This document shows positions 18,413-27,808 of a stretch of 64,000 nucleotides of DNA, one piece after another; within the stretch, counting starts at the first letter, position 1, and each line of letters starts with the position of its first letter. Below the pieces are notes generated by a model that saw only the letters and a list, made by a program, of their open reading frames with translations, searched no databases and was not told the DNA's origin. Origin of the DNA: Carboxylicivirga marina (GTDB taxonomy: Bacteria > Bacteroidota > Bacteroidia > Bacteroidales > Marinilabiliaceae); assembly GCF_016612505.1 (NCBI RefSeq), contig NZ_JAENRR010000007.1, positions 62,001-126,000 on the forward strand. Direction: 5' to 3'. Made by a program: the position numbers and the translations under genes.

Positions 18413-20163
18413 TACTCTACGTATGATTTTGTATCAATTTTTTGTTGAATGGTTTCACTTTCACTTCCCATTTCAACAGCTTTATTCCATTGTTCTACAG
18501 CCTTGTCAATATCACCATTCTTATAAAGAATATCGCCGTAATGTTCGACTATAACATTGCTTGAATCACCACCATTATCAATTGCGCGTTCAATAATATA
18601 TTTAGCTTCAAAATAGCGTTCACGTTTAAATAAAACCCAGGCATAAGTATCTAAGTATGTTGAGTTGCCAGGTTCCATTTCGATGCAACGACTACTCATT
18701 CTTTCAGCCTTATCTAAATCTTTGTTTTCCAGAGTCAGGTAGTAGCTATAGTTATTAAGAACCACAATATTTAATTCATCAATTGCCAAAGATTTGTCAT
18801 ATGATTTGAATGCTCTTTCTGCATCATTATTAGCAAAAGCAATATCACCAATATTGGCATAAATTTGTGCTTCCATTGCCTTATTATCCCCAACCTTTGT
18901 TAAACCTTTTTCTAACAACTTTAGTGCCTCATCATTATCATCTAATTGACCAGCAGAACTACCTGCAATTAAATAAAAGAAGGCATTGTCAGGAAAATGA
19001 GTGAGCGCTACTTTAGCATTTCCATAAATATTTATGAAATCCTGCGTATCAATCATAAGGAGCAAATAATCTTGCCAGATTAACTCATTACGATCTTCAA
19101 TTGATAATGCTTGTTTATAGGATTTTAAAGCTTTATCACTTTCATTAACAGAGCGATAAAAGTTTCCTTCATACACATAAGCCATTGCTTCATATCGATG
19201 AACATCAACAATTACATCGAAAAATTCCGTAAGAAACCCTTTATTGGAGGCAATCGTCTTATTATCCATTAAGAAAGGTAAAATCCGCTGAAATTTAAGT
19301 TCAAACGGTGTTGTTTTACTCTGTAATGCCAACTTATAAAACTTAATAAAATTGGCTGTATCCTTTTCCTGAAAAGACAAATTTCCAAGACTAAAGTAAG
19401 CCGTTACATTAGCTGGGTCCTTTTCTAGTACGATATTGTAATACTTACGAGCATTTTCCTTATCGTCAAGAAATAAGTAATAATCAGCAATGAAACCATA
19501 ATAACGACCTTCATTAGGGTACTTCTTTACTAATTTGTTTAACTCTTGTAGGGCTGATTTATTCTTTCCAATATTCAGTAAAATCTTTTCCTTTTCAAGA
19601 ATTACAACCTCGTTTAATCCAATAGATTTCTCAAGCTTTGAATAGGCTTCTAAAGCTTTTTCATTTTCACCATTTCGATTATATACCTGGGCTAAACCAT
19701 ACAAATATTCATCGTTATCGGGATAATCAGCTACAATTTGCTCATATAACTGAATGGCTTGAAAACCCATCTTGTTTTTTTGGTATAGTTCTGCCAACAT
19801 CAACTTATACCAAATATTATTTGGCTCAAAACTAATTGCACGTTCTAACAATCCTTGGGCTTTAACAATCTCATTACCTGCAACCAATATATTGGCCAAC
19901 TCATACATTGCAGCACTACTTGTACCATCAATTTTCAAACACTCACTGAGGTACATCGCAGATTTTTCAAGATTACCCTTCATCTTTTCACGACTAGCTT
20001 CGTAAAAGAAATAATCGAACTTGCGTTTATCTACATCATTAAGTTGCACCTTTTTCAGTTGCTCAGAACTTACATTAGAGCTAGAACTTGTCTTTACTGA
20101 AGAGCAACCAGCCAAAAGAATTGTGCTTATACAAAGAGAAAACCAAATTAGCTTAAAACTCAT
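18412..20163 (-). CDS. Large TPR-repeat lipoprotein
   Basis: The 583-residue protein has a type II signal (STILLAGCSS) and is filled with TPR units from about residue 50 to the end (for example NDEYLYGLAQVYNRNGENEKALEAYSKLE and TYLDTYAWVLFKRERYFEAKYIIERAI). It is probably a periplasmic scaffold anchored to a membrane. Its place between dut and the DUF4292/EnvC-like pair is consistent with an envelope-assembly role, but no specific partner can be named. Confidence 0.9.
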   Translation of the reverse strand: MSFKLIWFSLCISTILLAGCSSVKTSSSSNVSSEQLKKVQLNDVDKRKFDYFFYEASREKMKGNLEKSAMYLSECLKIDGTSSAAMYELANILVAGNEIVKAQGLLERAISFEPNNIWYKLMLAELYQKNKMGFQAIQLYEQIVADYPDNDEYLYGLAQVYNRNGENEKALEAYSKLEKSIGLNEVVILEKEKILLNIGKNKSALQELNKLVKKYPNEGRYYGFIADYYLFLDDKENARKYYNIVLEKDPANVTAYFSLGNLSFQEKDTANFIKFYKLALQSKTTPFELKFQRILPFLMDNKTIASNKGFLTEFFDVIVDVHRYEAMAYVYEGNFYRSVNESDKALKSYKQALSIEDRNELIWQDYLLLMIDTQDFINIYGNAKVALTHFPDNAFFYLIAGSSAGQLDDNDEALKLLEKGLTKVGDNKAMEAQIYANIGDIAFANNDAERAFKSYDKSLAIDELNIVVLNNYSYYLTLENKDLDKAERMSSRCIEMEPGNSTYLDTYAWVLFKRERYFEAKYIIERAIDNGGDSSNVIVEHYGDILYKNGDIDKAVEQWNKAVEMGSESETIQQKIDTKSYVE

Positions 20164-20194
20164 ATTAATCGATTAATTATGTTGATATGAATGA

Positions 20195-20632
20195 TTAATT
20201 GGTTCCCGTGTGTCCAAAACCACCACTACCTCGTACTGTTTCTTCTAATAATTCAACCTCAGTTAACGACACTTTGGTATATTGCGCAATGACCATTTGG
20301 CAAACTCTCTCGCCATCATTAATTGTAAAATCATCGTTAGACAGGTTAACGAGAATCACTTTAATTTCTCCACGATAATCAGCATCTATCGTTCCAGGAG
20401 TATTTAACACAGTAACACCATATTTGGCTGCTAAACCACTGCGTGGTCTGATTTGAGCTTCATGTCCTTCAGGCAGTTGAATAAATAAACCAGTTGGTAT
20501 TAAAATTCGTTGTAAAGGTTTTAAAACTATCGGACCATCAATATTAGCTCGTAAATCCATACCAGATGAATGTTCTGTACTATATCCAGGCAATTGGTGC
20601 CTGCTTTTATTAATAATTTGAACGTTTGTCAT
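20195..20632 (-). CDS. dut: Deoxyuridine 5'-triphosphate nucleotidohydrolase
   Basis: The 145-residue trimeric dUTPase has all five motifs: [41 protein letters not shown] and the C-terminal [10 protein letters not shown] arm. It hydrolyses dUTP to dUMP, keeping uracil out of DNA and feeding thymidylate synthesis. Its ATG overlaps the stop of the flippase gene by four bases (ATGA). Confidence 0.98.
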   Translation of the reverse strand: MTNVQIINKSRHQLPGYSTEHSSGMDLRANIDGPIVLKPLQRILIPTGLFIQLPEGHEAQIRPRSGLAAKYGVTVLNTPGTIDADYRGEIKVILVNLSNDDFTINDGERVCQMVIAQYTKVSLTEVELLEETVRGSGGFGHTGTN

Positions 20633-22089
20633 GACAAAATTTTTATTAACTCCTTTCTTTCAATTACATAAAGAAAAGCAAAATAACTAACAAATATAGT
20701 GCCTTTAAGCACCAAATGAAATAATAGATTATCTAAGTGAATAAAAGAACTACCGTAAACAACAATTACAGCAACTGAGATATGTAAAATAATTTTGAAA
20801 ACAGGATACTTTATGGGGTAATATTTCTGTCCAATAAAGTAAGAAATTACAGTCATTAAAAGGAAACAAATTAGGGAACTAATTGCTGCACCTACATAAC
20901 CATAAATTGGCACTAAAACTATATTGCCTATAATAACTAAAACGGCACCAATACCACTAATTATTGCTCCATAATTGGTTCTATCTGTAAGTTTATACCA
21001 CAATGATAAAGAGTAGTAAATTCCAAAAAATAATTGTCCCAGTAAGATAAAAGGAATGATAATATTGCCTTCAATATAGTCAGGCAAGAGAAGCAAATTA
21101 ACAACATCGATAAAGACTAAAACACCCACAAAAATTAAACAACCAAAAAGGACAAAAAATTTAAGTATTTGTGCATATAGTTCCTTTGATGCACAATCCT
21201 TTCCTTCTTTAAAAAAGAAGGGTTCAAATGCCAGTCGATATGATTGAATAAATAGCGCCATTAGAATACCAATTTTATAATTAGCACCATATATAGCCAA
21301 TTGTTCCATCGCGTCTTCGGAAATAAGATGTGGCATTAATATCTTATCGATATTTTGAATAAGCATACCAAACAATCCGACAATCATTATCGGATAGGAA
21401 TACTTAATGACATTACGAAGTAAACTAAGATCATATTTAGCCTTAACTTTTATTAATTCAGGAATAAAAAACAGACCGATTATAATTGAACTTAACAAGT
21501 TTGATACAAAAACGTAATAGAGCTTATTATTTGGATTAAAAAAGTACTCTACGAATCTAAATTCATTTTTAATCAATAGAGGGCAAATAACAAGAAAAAA
21601 GACGGTAAATAGGATATTCAGAAGAACTGAAACAAACTTAAGCGTAGCATATCTTTTTGTTTTATTCTGAATTCGTAAATCAGCAAACGGAATGCTAATG
21701 ATGGCATCAATACTTACAATCGCCACAGCAATCGTGAAATATTTTGCTGTCAAAAACTGATTACCAAGAACATTACTAATTTGATCTTGAAATAAAAATA
21801 CACAGACAGTCAGAAGAATACTAAAAGCTGTTATAAAACTTGTTAGCGTTTTTAGTAATACTTCTTGCTTATAATCTTTAATAAACCGAAAATAACCAGT
21901 CTCAAATCCAAACGTCAGCAGCACTAATATTACAGCTATATAACTATAGATATTAAAAACACCACCAACCTCAGCCATATTAAGCGTTCGAATATAAAAT
22001 GGCATTAACAACCAATTTAATAAACGACCTAGAATGGTACTTAGTCCATAAATTATTGTATCGCCCGCAAGTTTTTTAAGTTTACTCAA
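20629..22089 (-). CDS. Polysaccharide flippase-like (MATE/Wzx superfamily) membrane protein
   Basis: The 486-residue protein is very hydrophobic, with about 12-14 membrane spans. It begins [30 protein letters not shown], the classical start of Wzx/RfbX-type flippases, with later paired spans and few charged loops. It would move lipid-linked sugar units across the inner membrane. No glycosyltransferases or wzy lie beside it, so its substrate is open, and a peptidoglycan-lipid role is also possible. It is embedded between ruvB (4-base gap) and dut. Confidence 0.88.
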   Translation of the reverse strand: MSKLKKLAGDTIIYGLSTILGRLLNWLLMPFYIRTLNMAEVGGVFNIYSYIAVILVLLTFGFETGYFRFIKDYKQEVLLKTLTSFITAFSILLTVCVFLFQDQISNVLGNQFLTAKYFTIAVAIVSIDAIISIPFADLRIQNKTKRYATLKFVSVLLNILFTVFFLVICPLLIKNEFRFVEYFFNPNNKLYYVFVSNLLSSIIIGLFFIPELIKVKAKYDLSLLRNVIKYSYPIMIVGLFGMLIQNIDKILMPHLISEDAMEQLAIYGANYKIGILMALFIQSYRLAFEPFFFKEGKDCASKELYAQILKFFVLFGCLIFVGVLVFIDVVNLLLLPDYIEGNIIIPFILLGQLFFGIYYSLSLWYKLTDRTNYGAIISGIGAVLVIIGNIVLVPIYGYVGAAISSLICFLLMTVISYFIGQKYYPIKYPVFKIILHISVAVIVVYGSSFIHLDNLLFHLVLKGTIFVSYFAFLYVIERKELIKILS

Positions 22090-22093
22090 AATA

Positions 22094-23107
22094 CTAAGAA
22101 AATAGGGTTCCCTGGTTTAAGTTAGTTTCGCGTCCTAAATGTTCGTAAGCATGCGCTGTTGCCATTCTTCCACGAGGAGTTCTTTTGATAAAACCTTCCA
22201 TTATTAAAAAAGGTTCATATACTTCTTCAATTGTTCCAGCATCATCACCAACAGCTGTTGCAATGGTATTAACACCAACGGGACCACCATTAAATTTATC
22301 AATCAAAGTTAGCAGTATTTTATGATCCATGGTATCCAAACCAAAGGTATCAATGTTTAATGCATTAAGAGCTATTTTACTAATATCCAAATTAATAGTA
22401 CCATCACCTTTAACCTGTGCAAAGTCACGCACACGACGTAATAGTGCGTTAGCAATACGAGGTGTTCCACGACTACGGCGTGCTATTTCATCGGCCGCAT
22501 TTTGATGAATTCTAACTTCCAGAATATCTGCTGAACGTTCAATGATATGAGATATAGTTTCAGCATTATAATATTCAAGGTGGCTGTTGATTCCAAAGCG
22601 TGCACGCAACGGAGCGGTAAGTAATCCACTTCGTGTGGTAGCACCAATTAAAGTAAATGGATTTAAGTCAATTTGTATGCTTCGTGCTCCAGGACCTTTA
22701 TCGATAACAATATCAATTCTAAAATCCTCCATGGCACTATAGAGGTATTCTTCAACAACCGGACTTAAGCGATGAATTTCATCAATAAAAAGCACATCAT
22801 TCTCTTCAAGGCTTGTTAAAATACCTGCTAAATCACCGGGTTTATCTAACACAGGTCCACTCGTTAATTTAAATCCAACCCCAAGCTGATGTGCAATAAT
22901 ATTTGAAAGGGTTGTTTTTCCCAATCCCGGTGGTCCATGCAATAATACATGATCCAAAGCATCGCCACGCATCTTAGCTGCCTGAACGAATATTTCAAGA
23001 TTTTCGACAATTTTATCCTGCCCTTTAAAATCATCAAAAGAGAGGGGGCGCAATGCCTTCTCCAACTCTTTTTCTGTATCCCCACTTTCTCTTATGTCGA
23101 AACTCAT
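22094..23107 (-). CDS. ruvB: Holliday junction branch migration helicase RuvB
   Basis: The 337-residue AAA+ protein has Walker [10 protein letters not shown], Walker B FIDEIHRL and sensor 1/arginine-finger motifs [18 protein letters not shown]. The C-terminal winged helix has TPRGRMAT. With RuvA it drives branch migration of Holliday junctions. ruvA and ruvC are not adjacent. It starts 8 bases after the response regulator gene ends, inside the nadA-to-EnvC operon. Confidence 0.98.
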   Translation of the reverse strand: MSFDIRESGDTEKELEKALRPLSFDDFKGQDKIVENLEIFVQAAKMRGDALDHVLLHGPPGLGKTTLSNIIAHQLGVGFKLTSGPVLDKPGDLAGILTSLEENDVLFIDEIHRLSPVVEEYLYSAMEDFRIDIVIDKGPGARSIQIDLNPFTLIGATTRSGLLTAPLRARFGINSHLEYYNAETISHIIERSADILEVRIHQNAADEIARRSRGTPRIANALLRRVRDFAQVKGDGTINLDISKIALNALNIDTFGLDTMDHKILLTLIDKFNGGPVGVNTIATAVGDDAGTIEEVYEPFLIMEGFIKRTPRGRMATAHAYEHLGRETNLNQGTLFS

Positions 23108-23115
23108 ATAGTTGA

Positions 23116-23505
23116 TTAGATAATATTTAATTTTTTAAGGTTAGAGAAAAACTCCTGCAAATCGAAAGGTTTAGCCATATATTCATCCATACCATACGAT
23201 AAACATTTTTCTCGATCGGCATCATATGTGTTAGCGGTTAAACCTACAATTGGCATATGCTCATTGGAAACTTTTTCCTTAGCGCGGATAGCTACCGTCG
23301 TTTCTAAACCATCCATTATAGGCATCATTAAATCCATTAAAATTAAGTCATACTGACCGTGTTCTAATTTTTCCAAAGCTTCGCGCCCATGGTTAGCAAT
23401 ATCAATTTTGAATCCGTATTTAGATAAATTTAAGAAGATAAGTTTTTGATTTAAAACATTATCCTCAACTAATAAAACAGATATAGGTTGTTCAAGTTTT
23501 TCCAT
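23116..23505 (-). CDS. Single-domain response regulator (receiver only)
   Basis: The 129-residue CheY-like receiver is complete: acidic pair VEDN, phospho-acceptor Asp in LILMDLMMP, Thr in GLTAN and Lys in AKPFD. There is no output domain. It must act through protein contact or as part of a phosphorelay. Receivers of this sequence type often resemble the C-terminal receiver of hybrid kinases. No histidine kinase is encoded in the window, so its partner is elsewhere. It lies between nadA and ruvB. Confidence 0.93.
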   Translation of the reverse strand: MEKLEQPISVLLVEDNVLNQKLIFLNLSKYGFKIDIANHGREALEKLEHGQYDLILMDLMMPIMDGLETTVAIRAKEKVSNEHMPIVGLTANTYDADREKCLSYGMDEYMAKPFDLQEFFSNLKKLNII

Positions 23506-23528
23506 TCCAGGTTAGGTTGTAGTATGTT

Positions 23529-24524
23529 TTAAAGGCCGGCTTTTTTCGATATCTCTAACATTCGATTAATAGGTTTCACCGCATCTTTCCTTATTTCTTC
23601 ATCAACATCAATTGAAGGCCATTCATATTTTAGTGCATTGTATAATTTTTCCAATGAATTTAATTTCATGTATTCACAGTCATTACAAGCACAAGTTGAA
23701 TCATTTGGTGGTGCAGGAATAAAAACCTTTTCAGGACTTTCTTTTTGCATTTGATGAATGATACCTGATTCGGTAGCCACAATAAACTTATTAGCGTCAG
23801 AACTAATGGAGTGCTTAAGTAAGGCAGCTGTACTTCCAATAAAATCGGCTAACAATAATAATGGTTTTTTACATTCTGGATGTGCTAAAACAACTGCATC
23901 CGGATGCTCAGCTTTTAATTCAACAATTTTCTCAACTGAGAATTTTTCATGCACATGACAGGCACCATCCCATAAAACCATTTCACGTCCCGATATACTA
24001 TTCAGGTAATTTCCAAGGTTTCTATCCGGACCAAAAATAATCTTTTCGTCCTTAGGTAAACTATCTACTATATTTTTAGCGTTGGTTGATGTTACTACAA
24101 TATCAGATAAGGCTTTAATCTTAGCAGTTGTATTTACATAGGTTAAAACGGTGTGATCAGGATGCTTATCAACGAAAGCTTTAAACGCTTCTGGCGGACA
24201 ACTATCAGCTAAGCTACAACCCGCATTTAAATCAGGTACAAGTACCGTTTTATAGGGCGATAATATTTTAGCCGTTTCCCCCATAAAGTGCACACCGGCT
24301 AAAACAATGATTTTAGCGTCAGTTTTGGCCGCTTTTTGTGCTAAAGCTAAACTATCCCCAACAAAGTCTGCGATGTCCTGAATCTCGTTCGTTTGATAGA
24401 AATGGGCCATTATAATAGCGTCCTTCTCCTCTTTCAATCGAACAATTTCTTTTTTAATATCGATATTAGTTGGAACCGATTCGTTCACATATCCACTTTT
24501 CAACCAACTATCTTTTATATTCAT
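23529..24524 (-). CDS. nadA: Quinolinate synthase
   Basis: The 331-residue NadA has the three cysteines expected for its single [4Fe-4S] cluster: in AGCSLADSCPPE, HPECKKP or CHVHEKF, and CACNDCEYM. Substrate-binding motifs MAHFYQ and GVHFMGETAKIL are present. It condenses iminoaspartate with dihydroxyacetone phosphate to make quinolinate for NAD. It is the first gene of the long minus-strand operon. Its promoter must lie in the AT-rich divergent gap to rpiB. Confidence 0.97.
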   Translation of the reverse strand: MNIKDSWLKSGYVNESVPTNIDIKKEIVRLKEEKDAIIMAHFYQTNEIQDIADFVGDSLALAQKAAKTDAKIIVLAGVHFMGETAKILSPYKTVLVPDLNAGCSLADSCPPEAFKAFVDKHPDHTVLTYVNTTAKIKALSDIVVTSTNAKNIVDSLPKDEKIIFGPDRNLGNYLNSISGREMVLWDGACHVHEKFSVEKIVELKAEHPDAVVLAHPECKKPLLLLADFIGSTAALLKHSISSDANKFIVATESGIIHQMQKESPEKVFIPAPPNDSTCACNDCEYMKLNSLEKLYNALKYEWPSIDVDEEIRKDAVKPINRMLEISKKAGL

Positions 24525-24981
24525 ATCTATATATAGAAAGTAATTTAAAAACTATAGTAATAATAATATCCTGTTAGCAAGGTTAGTATTTTTTTTTCAA
24601 AAACTTTGTTTGTAGAGTTTTTATATTGAGATCAACCTTTACTAACCATTTATTAACAAGGGTAAAACCACTTAATTTACTGATAATAATACGCTTTTTA
24701 ATCCTATCAACAATTTGTTAATAGGGTTCAAATTTAATAATTTCTTTGTTTGTTAATGTTCAAAGCAGGGTTAAAAACGGTTTAAAAATCGTATCAAAAT
24801 AATACGTTTACCAACAGCAATTATTCAATAGTATGCTTGTATTGTAATTATTTGATAGAAAATCAAGCATTATTTTTAAAAATTAATCAAATGCTTTTCA
24901 CAAGTTTTTAACATTAAAGAACAGGTTTTTTAACATGTTTTTAAATGCGCTTAGCATCGTTATCTTTGCAAAAAAAACAAC
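24525..24981. other. AT-rich divergent intergenic region, candidate oriC
   Basis: This 457-base gap has no gene. It lies where the long minus-strand block (nadA leftwards) meets a plus-strand run (rpiB rightwards), so both promoters are here. Three 9-mers match the relaxed DnaA box TTWTNCACA at 8 of 9 positions in one orientation at 24894 (CTTTTCACA), 24905 and 24927 (TTTTTAACA twice). The spacings are 11 and 22 bases. A fourth (TTATTAACA) is at 24650. Weaker inverse copies occur at 24716 and 24751. parS sites lie on both sides. Origin function is inference; no dnaA gene is present in the window. Confidence 0.45.
24961..24968 (+). promoter_or_regulatory. Bacteroidota-type -7 promoter element of rpiB
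   Basis: TATCTTTG matches TAnnTTTG exactly and ends 13 bases before the rpiB ATG. The 5' leader would therefore be only a few bases long. A clear -33 TTTG is not visible, although a T-rich stretch sits at the right distance. Confidence 0.6.
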
Positions 24982-25419
24982 ATGATATTCAAATCAATAG
25001 CATTAGCTGCCGATCATGCTGGTTACCCAGCTAAAGAGGCCATCAAAAAACACTTAATAAGCAAGGGTATTGAGGTAAAAGACTTTGGTACTCATTCAGA
25101 GGATAGTACTGATTATGCAGACTACGCCCACCCGATGGCATCGGCCGTTGAAAATAATGAATTCGAAATTGGCATTGCTGTTTGTGGTAGTGGAAATGGT
25201 ATTAACATGACTGTTAACAAGCACCAGGGGATTAGAGCAGCCTTATGTTGGTCTGTTGAAATCTCTGAAATGGCAAGGTTGCACAATGATGCTAATATCT
25301 GCACTGTTCCAGGTCGTTACGTATCAGAAGAAGATGCTATTAGTATTGTTGATAAGTTTGTTAATACTGCTTTTGAAGGTGGTCGTCATCAAAAACGTAT
25401 TGATAAAATACCTGTTTAA
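24982..25419 (+). CDS. rpiB: Ribose 5-phosphate isomerase B
   Basis: The 145-residue RpiB/LacAB-family isomerase begins SIALAADHAGYPAKEAI. It has VCGSGNGINMTVNK with the active-site Cys-Gly-Ser-Gly loop and the phosphate-binding HNDANICTVPGRYVS. It interconverts ribose 5-phosphate and ribulose 5-phosphate in the pentose phosphate pathway. The LutB-like gene begins 5 bases after its stop, so they are co-transcribed. Confidence 0.97.
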   Translation: MIFKSIALAADHAGYPAKEAIKKHLISKGIEVKDFGTHSEDSTDYADYAHPMASAVENNEFEIGIAVCGSGNGINMTVNKHQGIRAALCWSVEISEMARLHNDANICTVPGRYVSEEDAISIVDKFVNTAFEGGRHQKRIDKIPV

Positions 25420-25424
25420 AACTA

Positions 25425-26801
25425 TTGCCGTTGAGTAAAGTTAAATCCTTTAAAAGTGATGCCGGTATTATTGCTGGTGATTTGAATCATCGTCGTATTA
25501 TTCATTTTAATATGTCGAAATACGATGCTGCAGTTACTGTTGGTAAGGCTCGTTATTCAAATCTCAAAGAGGCTAAACTAAGGGCATCTATCATAAAGGA
25601 TAAGGTTATAGAATACCTACCTGATTATTTGGTTGAGTTTGAACGTAATGCTCAGAATAATGGCGCTGAAGTATTTTGGGCCGAAAATAGTCAGCAAATA
25701 ATCAATCAACTAACCACTGTTTTACAAGATGAGCAAACTAAAATGCTTGTAAAAAGTAAATCAATGGTGACTGAAGAAATAGAACTCAATCATCACCTTG
25801 AAAATATAGGTATTGAATCTGTAGAAACAGATTTAGGAGAATTTATTGTGCAGGTGGCTGGTGAGAAGCCATATCATATAGTAACACCAGCCATGCACAA
25901 ATCCAAGCAGAATATTGCTGAACTTTTTCATCAGCATTTTAATACCGATGAGAATTTGTCGGCGGAAGCACTCACCGATTTTGTGCGACAATTACTGCGA
26001 ACCAAATTTATAAACGCTGATGTAGGTATTACCGGTGCCAACTTTCTGTGTGCCGAAGAAGGTGCTGTTGCGGTCACTGAGAATGAAGGCAATGCTTTTT
26101 TATCAGCATCTTTTCCAAAAATACACATTGTTATTGCAGGTATCGAAAAAGTAATTCCAGGAATTAAGGACTTACCTTTATTTTGGCCCTTATTGGCTTC
26201 GCATGGTACTGGTCAACAACTAACTGTTTATAGTAATTTATTTTTTGGTCCTAAGCAGACAACAGAAACAGATGGTCCTGAGCGAATGTTAATATTTTTA
26301 TTAGACAACAAACGCTCCGAGGTTTATCAGAAAGATACTTTAAAGGCATCTCTAAAATGTATTCGCTGTGGTGCTTGTTTAAATGGCTGTCCTGTGTATA
26401 AAAATATTGGAGGCTACACTTATAATACCACTTATAGTGGTCCGATTGGTTCTGTTATTTCCCCTCATTTTAAAGGCTTTGATGAATATAACCACCTGAG
26501 TTTCGCTTCTTCGTTGTGTGGTAAGTGTGATGAAGTATGTCCCGTTAAAATACCATTAACTAATCTTTTATTACATAACCGGCAAAAAGCCCAGGCCAAT
26601 CAATCATTTTCTGATAAAAGTATTAATACAGGGCTTTATAATACATTGTCAAGTCGTCGTACAATGAATTTATTTGGTGGTTTTGTAAAAACGTTTTTTA
26701 CACGATTATTCTTTCCAAAACTAGTAGGTACACACAAAACTTTATCACCATTTGCGCCAAAAACATTTAATCAAGAGTGGAAAAAGAAGATAAAGAGATA
26801 A
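25425..26801 (+). CDS. LutB-like iron-sulfur protein (lactate oxidation family)
   Basis: The 458-residue protein has a LUD-type domain (residues about 60-300) with KSMVTEEIELNHHLE and ADVGITGANFLCAEEGAVAV. A two-cluster ferredoxin segment follows (CIRCGACLNGCPVYKNIGG and CGKCDEVCPVKIPL). This is the LutB/YkgF plan. With LutA and LutC such proteins oxidise L-lactate, but neither partner is adjacent. The start is a TTG (25425 or 25431), chosen because relatives carry the HRRIIHFNMSKYD segment downstream of such a start. Confidence 0.88.
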   Translation: MPLSKVKSFKSDAGIIAGDLNHRRIIHFNMSKYDAAVTVGKARYSNLKEAKLRASIIKDKVIEYLPDYLVEFERNAQNNGAEVFWAENSQQIINQLTTVLQDEQTKMLVKSKSMVTEEIELNHHLENIGIESVETDLGEFIVQVAGEKPYHIVTPAMHKSKQNIAELFHQHFNTDENLSAEALTDFVRQLLRTKFINADVGITGANFLCAEEGAVAVTENEGNAFLSASFPKIHIVIAGIEKVIPGIKDLPLFWPLLASHGTGQQLTVYSNLFFGPKQTTETDGPERMLIFLLDNKRSEVYQKDTLKASLKCIRCGACLNGCPVYKNIGGYTYNTTYSGPIGSVISPHFKGFDEYNHLSFASSLCGKCDEVCPVKIPLTNLLLHNRQKAQANQSFSDKSINTGLYNTLSSRRTMNLFGGFVKTFFTRLFFPKLVGTHKTLSPFAPKTFNQEWKKKIKR

Positions 26802-26846
26802 AGGTTTTTTAATGATTTTATTACCTTAGCCACAAACTCAATACAA

Positions 26847-27290
26847 ATGTTATCAAATACATGTAAATATGCCATCCGTGCCGTTATATATCTAGCTGTA
26901 AATGATGAGGATGGGAAGAAGATTGGTATTAAGCAAATATCCAAAGACTTAGATATTCCTACACCATTTTTAGGAAAGATACTTCAAAGCCTGGCCAAGC
27001 AAAAATTGCTTAAAAGTACCAAGGGGCCGCATGGAGGTTTTAGTATTGGTCGTTCTCCTGAAGAAATTACATTGTTTGATATTGTTTCTATTATTGATGG
27101 TAGTGATGTATTTACCAATTGTTTAATAGGTATGCATTCATGTAAAAGTAATAGTGATGGTGGTTATGCTTGTCCTGTTCATGATCAGTACAGTTCCATC
27201 CGAAAGCAGATGTATGATTTCTTTTCAAATGAAACGATTGCAAAAATTCTTTCTAATATGGAAGAAAAATCAGATTACATTAAGCTTTAA
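26847..27290 (+). CDS. Rrf2-family transcriptional regulator
   Basis: The 147-residue protein has the Rrf2 winged helix (YAIRAVIYLAVN, LDIPTPFLGKILQSLAKQKLLKSTKGPHGGFSIGR). The C-terminal cluster-binding region has three cysteines in CLIGMHSCKSNSDGGYAC, suggesting an Fe-S cluster and a role in redox or iron-sulfur sensing. It follows the LutB-like gene by about 45 bases and may regulate it, which is inference from position. Its stop overlaps the 3' end of the convergent VanZ-like gene by 11 bases. Confidence 0.92.
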   Translation: MLSNTCKYAIRAVIYLAVNDEDGKKIGIKQISKDLDIPTPFLGKILQSLAKQKLLKSTKGPHGGFSIGRSPEEITLFDIVSIIDGSDVFTNCLIGMHSCKSNSDGGYACPVHDQYSSIRKQMYDFFSNETIAKILSNMEEKSDYIKL

Positions 27291-27702
27291 ACATTGGTTG
27301 TTTTAATGGGAATAACATCCATTTTCGTAAAAAGGTGTTATTCCTAAAAAAAGCCACAGCTACAAATGCTGAGAATATACCGCATGAATTAGCCAGCATA
27401 TCCCACCAGTCTCCACTTCTGTAAGGAGTAATCGAATATTGCAGAATTTCCATCAAACCACCATAAATAAGCGGAAGAATTAAAATTTTAGAAATTCGCT
27501 TAATGGTTTTATGATGGTGAATGTAATATTCAAACATAAATATAAACCCCAGCGTGAAGTACATTAAGAAGTGAACAATTTTATCGAAATGTGGTATTAT
27601 TGGCAGGTTATCGGGTTTTATGCGAGCAGTATTAACCAAGCTCAATACCGTAATAATGAAAATAATACTTAATGTTTTGTGGTATTTTTTAAAATAGTAC
27701 AT
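27280..27702 (-). CDS. VanZ-family membrane protein
   Basis: The 140-residue protein has four predicted membrane spans and the VanZ signature: IPHFDKIVHFLMYFTLGFIFMFE near residue 37 and MEILQYSITPYRSGDWWDMLANSCG near residue 85. VanZ proteins have no firmly established function in Gram-negatives. It is convergent with, and overlaps, the rrf2 gene. A hairpin (GGAATAACA with TGTTATTCC) lies in its last codons and may help end the opposing transcript. Confidence 0.88.
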   Translation of the reverse strand: MYYFKKYHKTLSIIFIITVLSLVNTARIKPDNLPIIPHFDKIVHFLMYFTLGFIFMFEYYIHHHKTIKRISKILILPLIYGGLMEILQYSITPYRSGDWWDMLANSCGIFSAFVAVAFFRNNTFLRKWMLFPLKQPMFKA

Positions 27703-27783
27703 TTTTAATTATTAGTGTTAATAACTATTGTTTTTTTTGTTTAAAAACTGTTGATAACGCGTTAATAAAACATTGTTCCTCAG

Positions 27784-27799
27784 TGTTTCACGTGAAACA
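27784..27799. promoter_or_regulatory. parS site upstream of hemW
   Basis: TGTTTCACGTGAAACA is a perfect 16-base palindrome and an exact match to the parS consensus. It lies 9 bases before the hemW start, about 14 kb from the pair of sites at 13.3-13.6 kb and on the other side of the divergent gap at 24.5-25.0 kb. Confidence 0.88.
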
Positions 27800-27808
27800 A
27801 TCCTAGTA

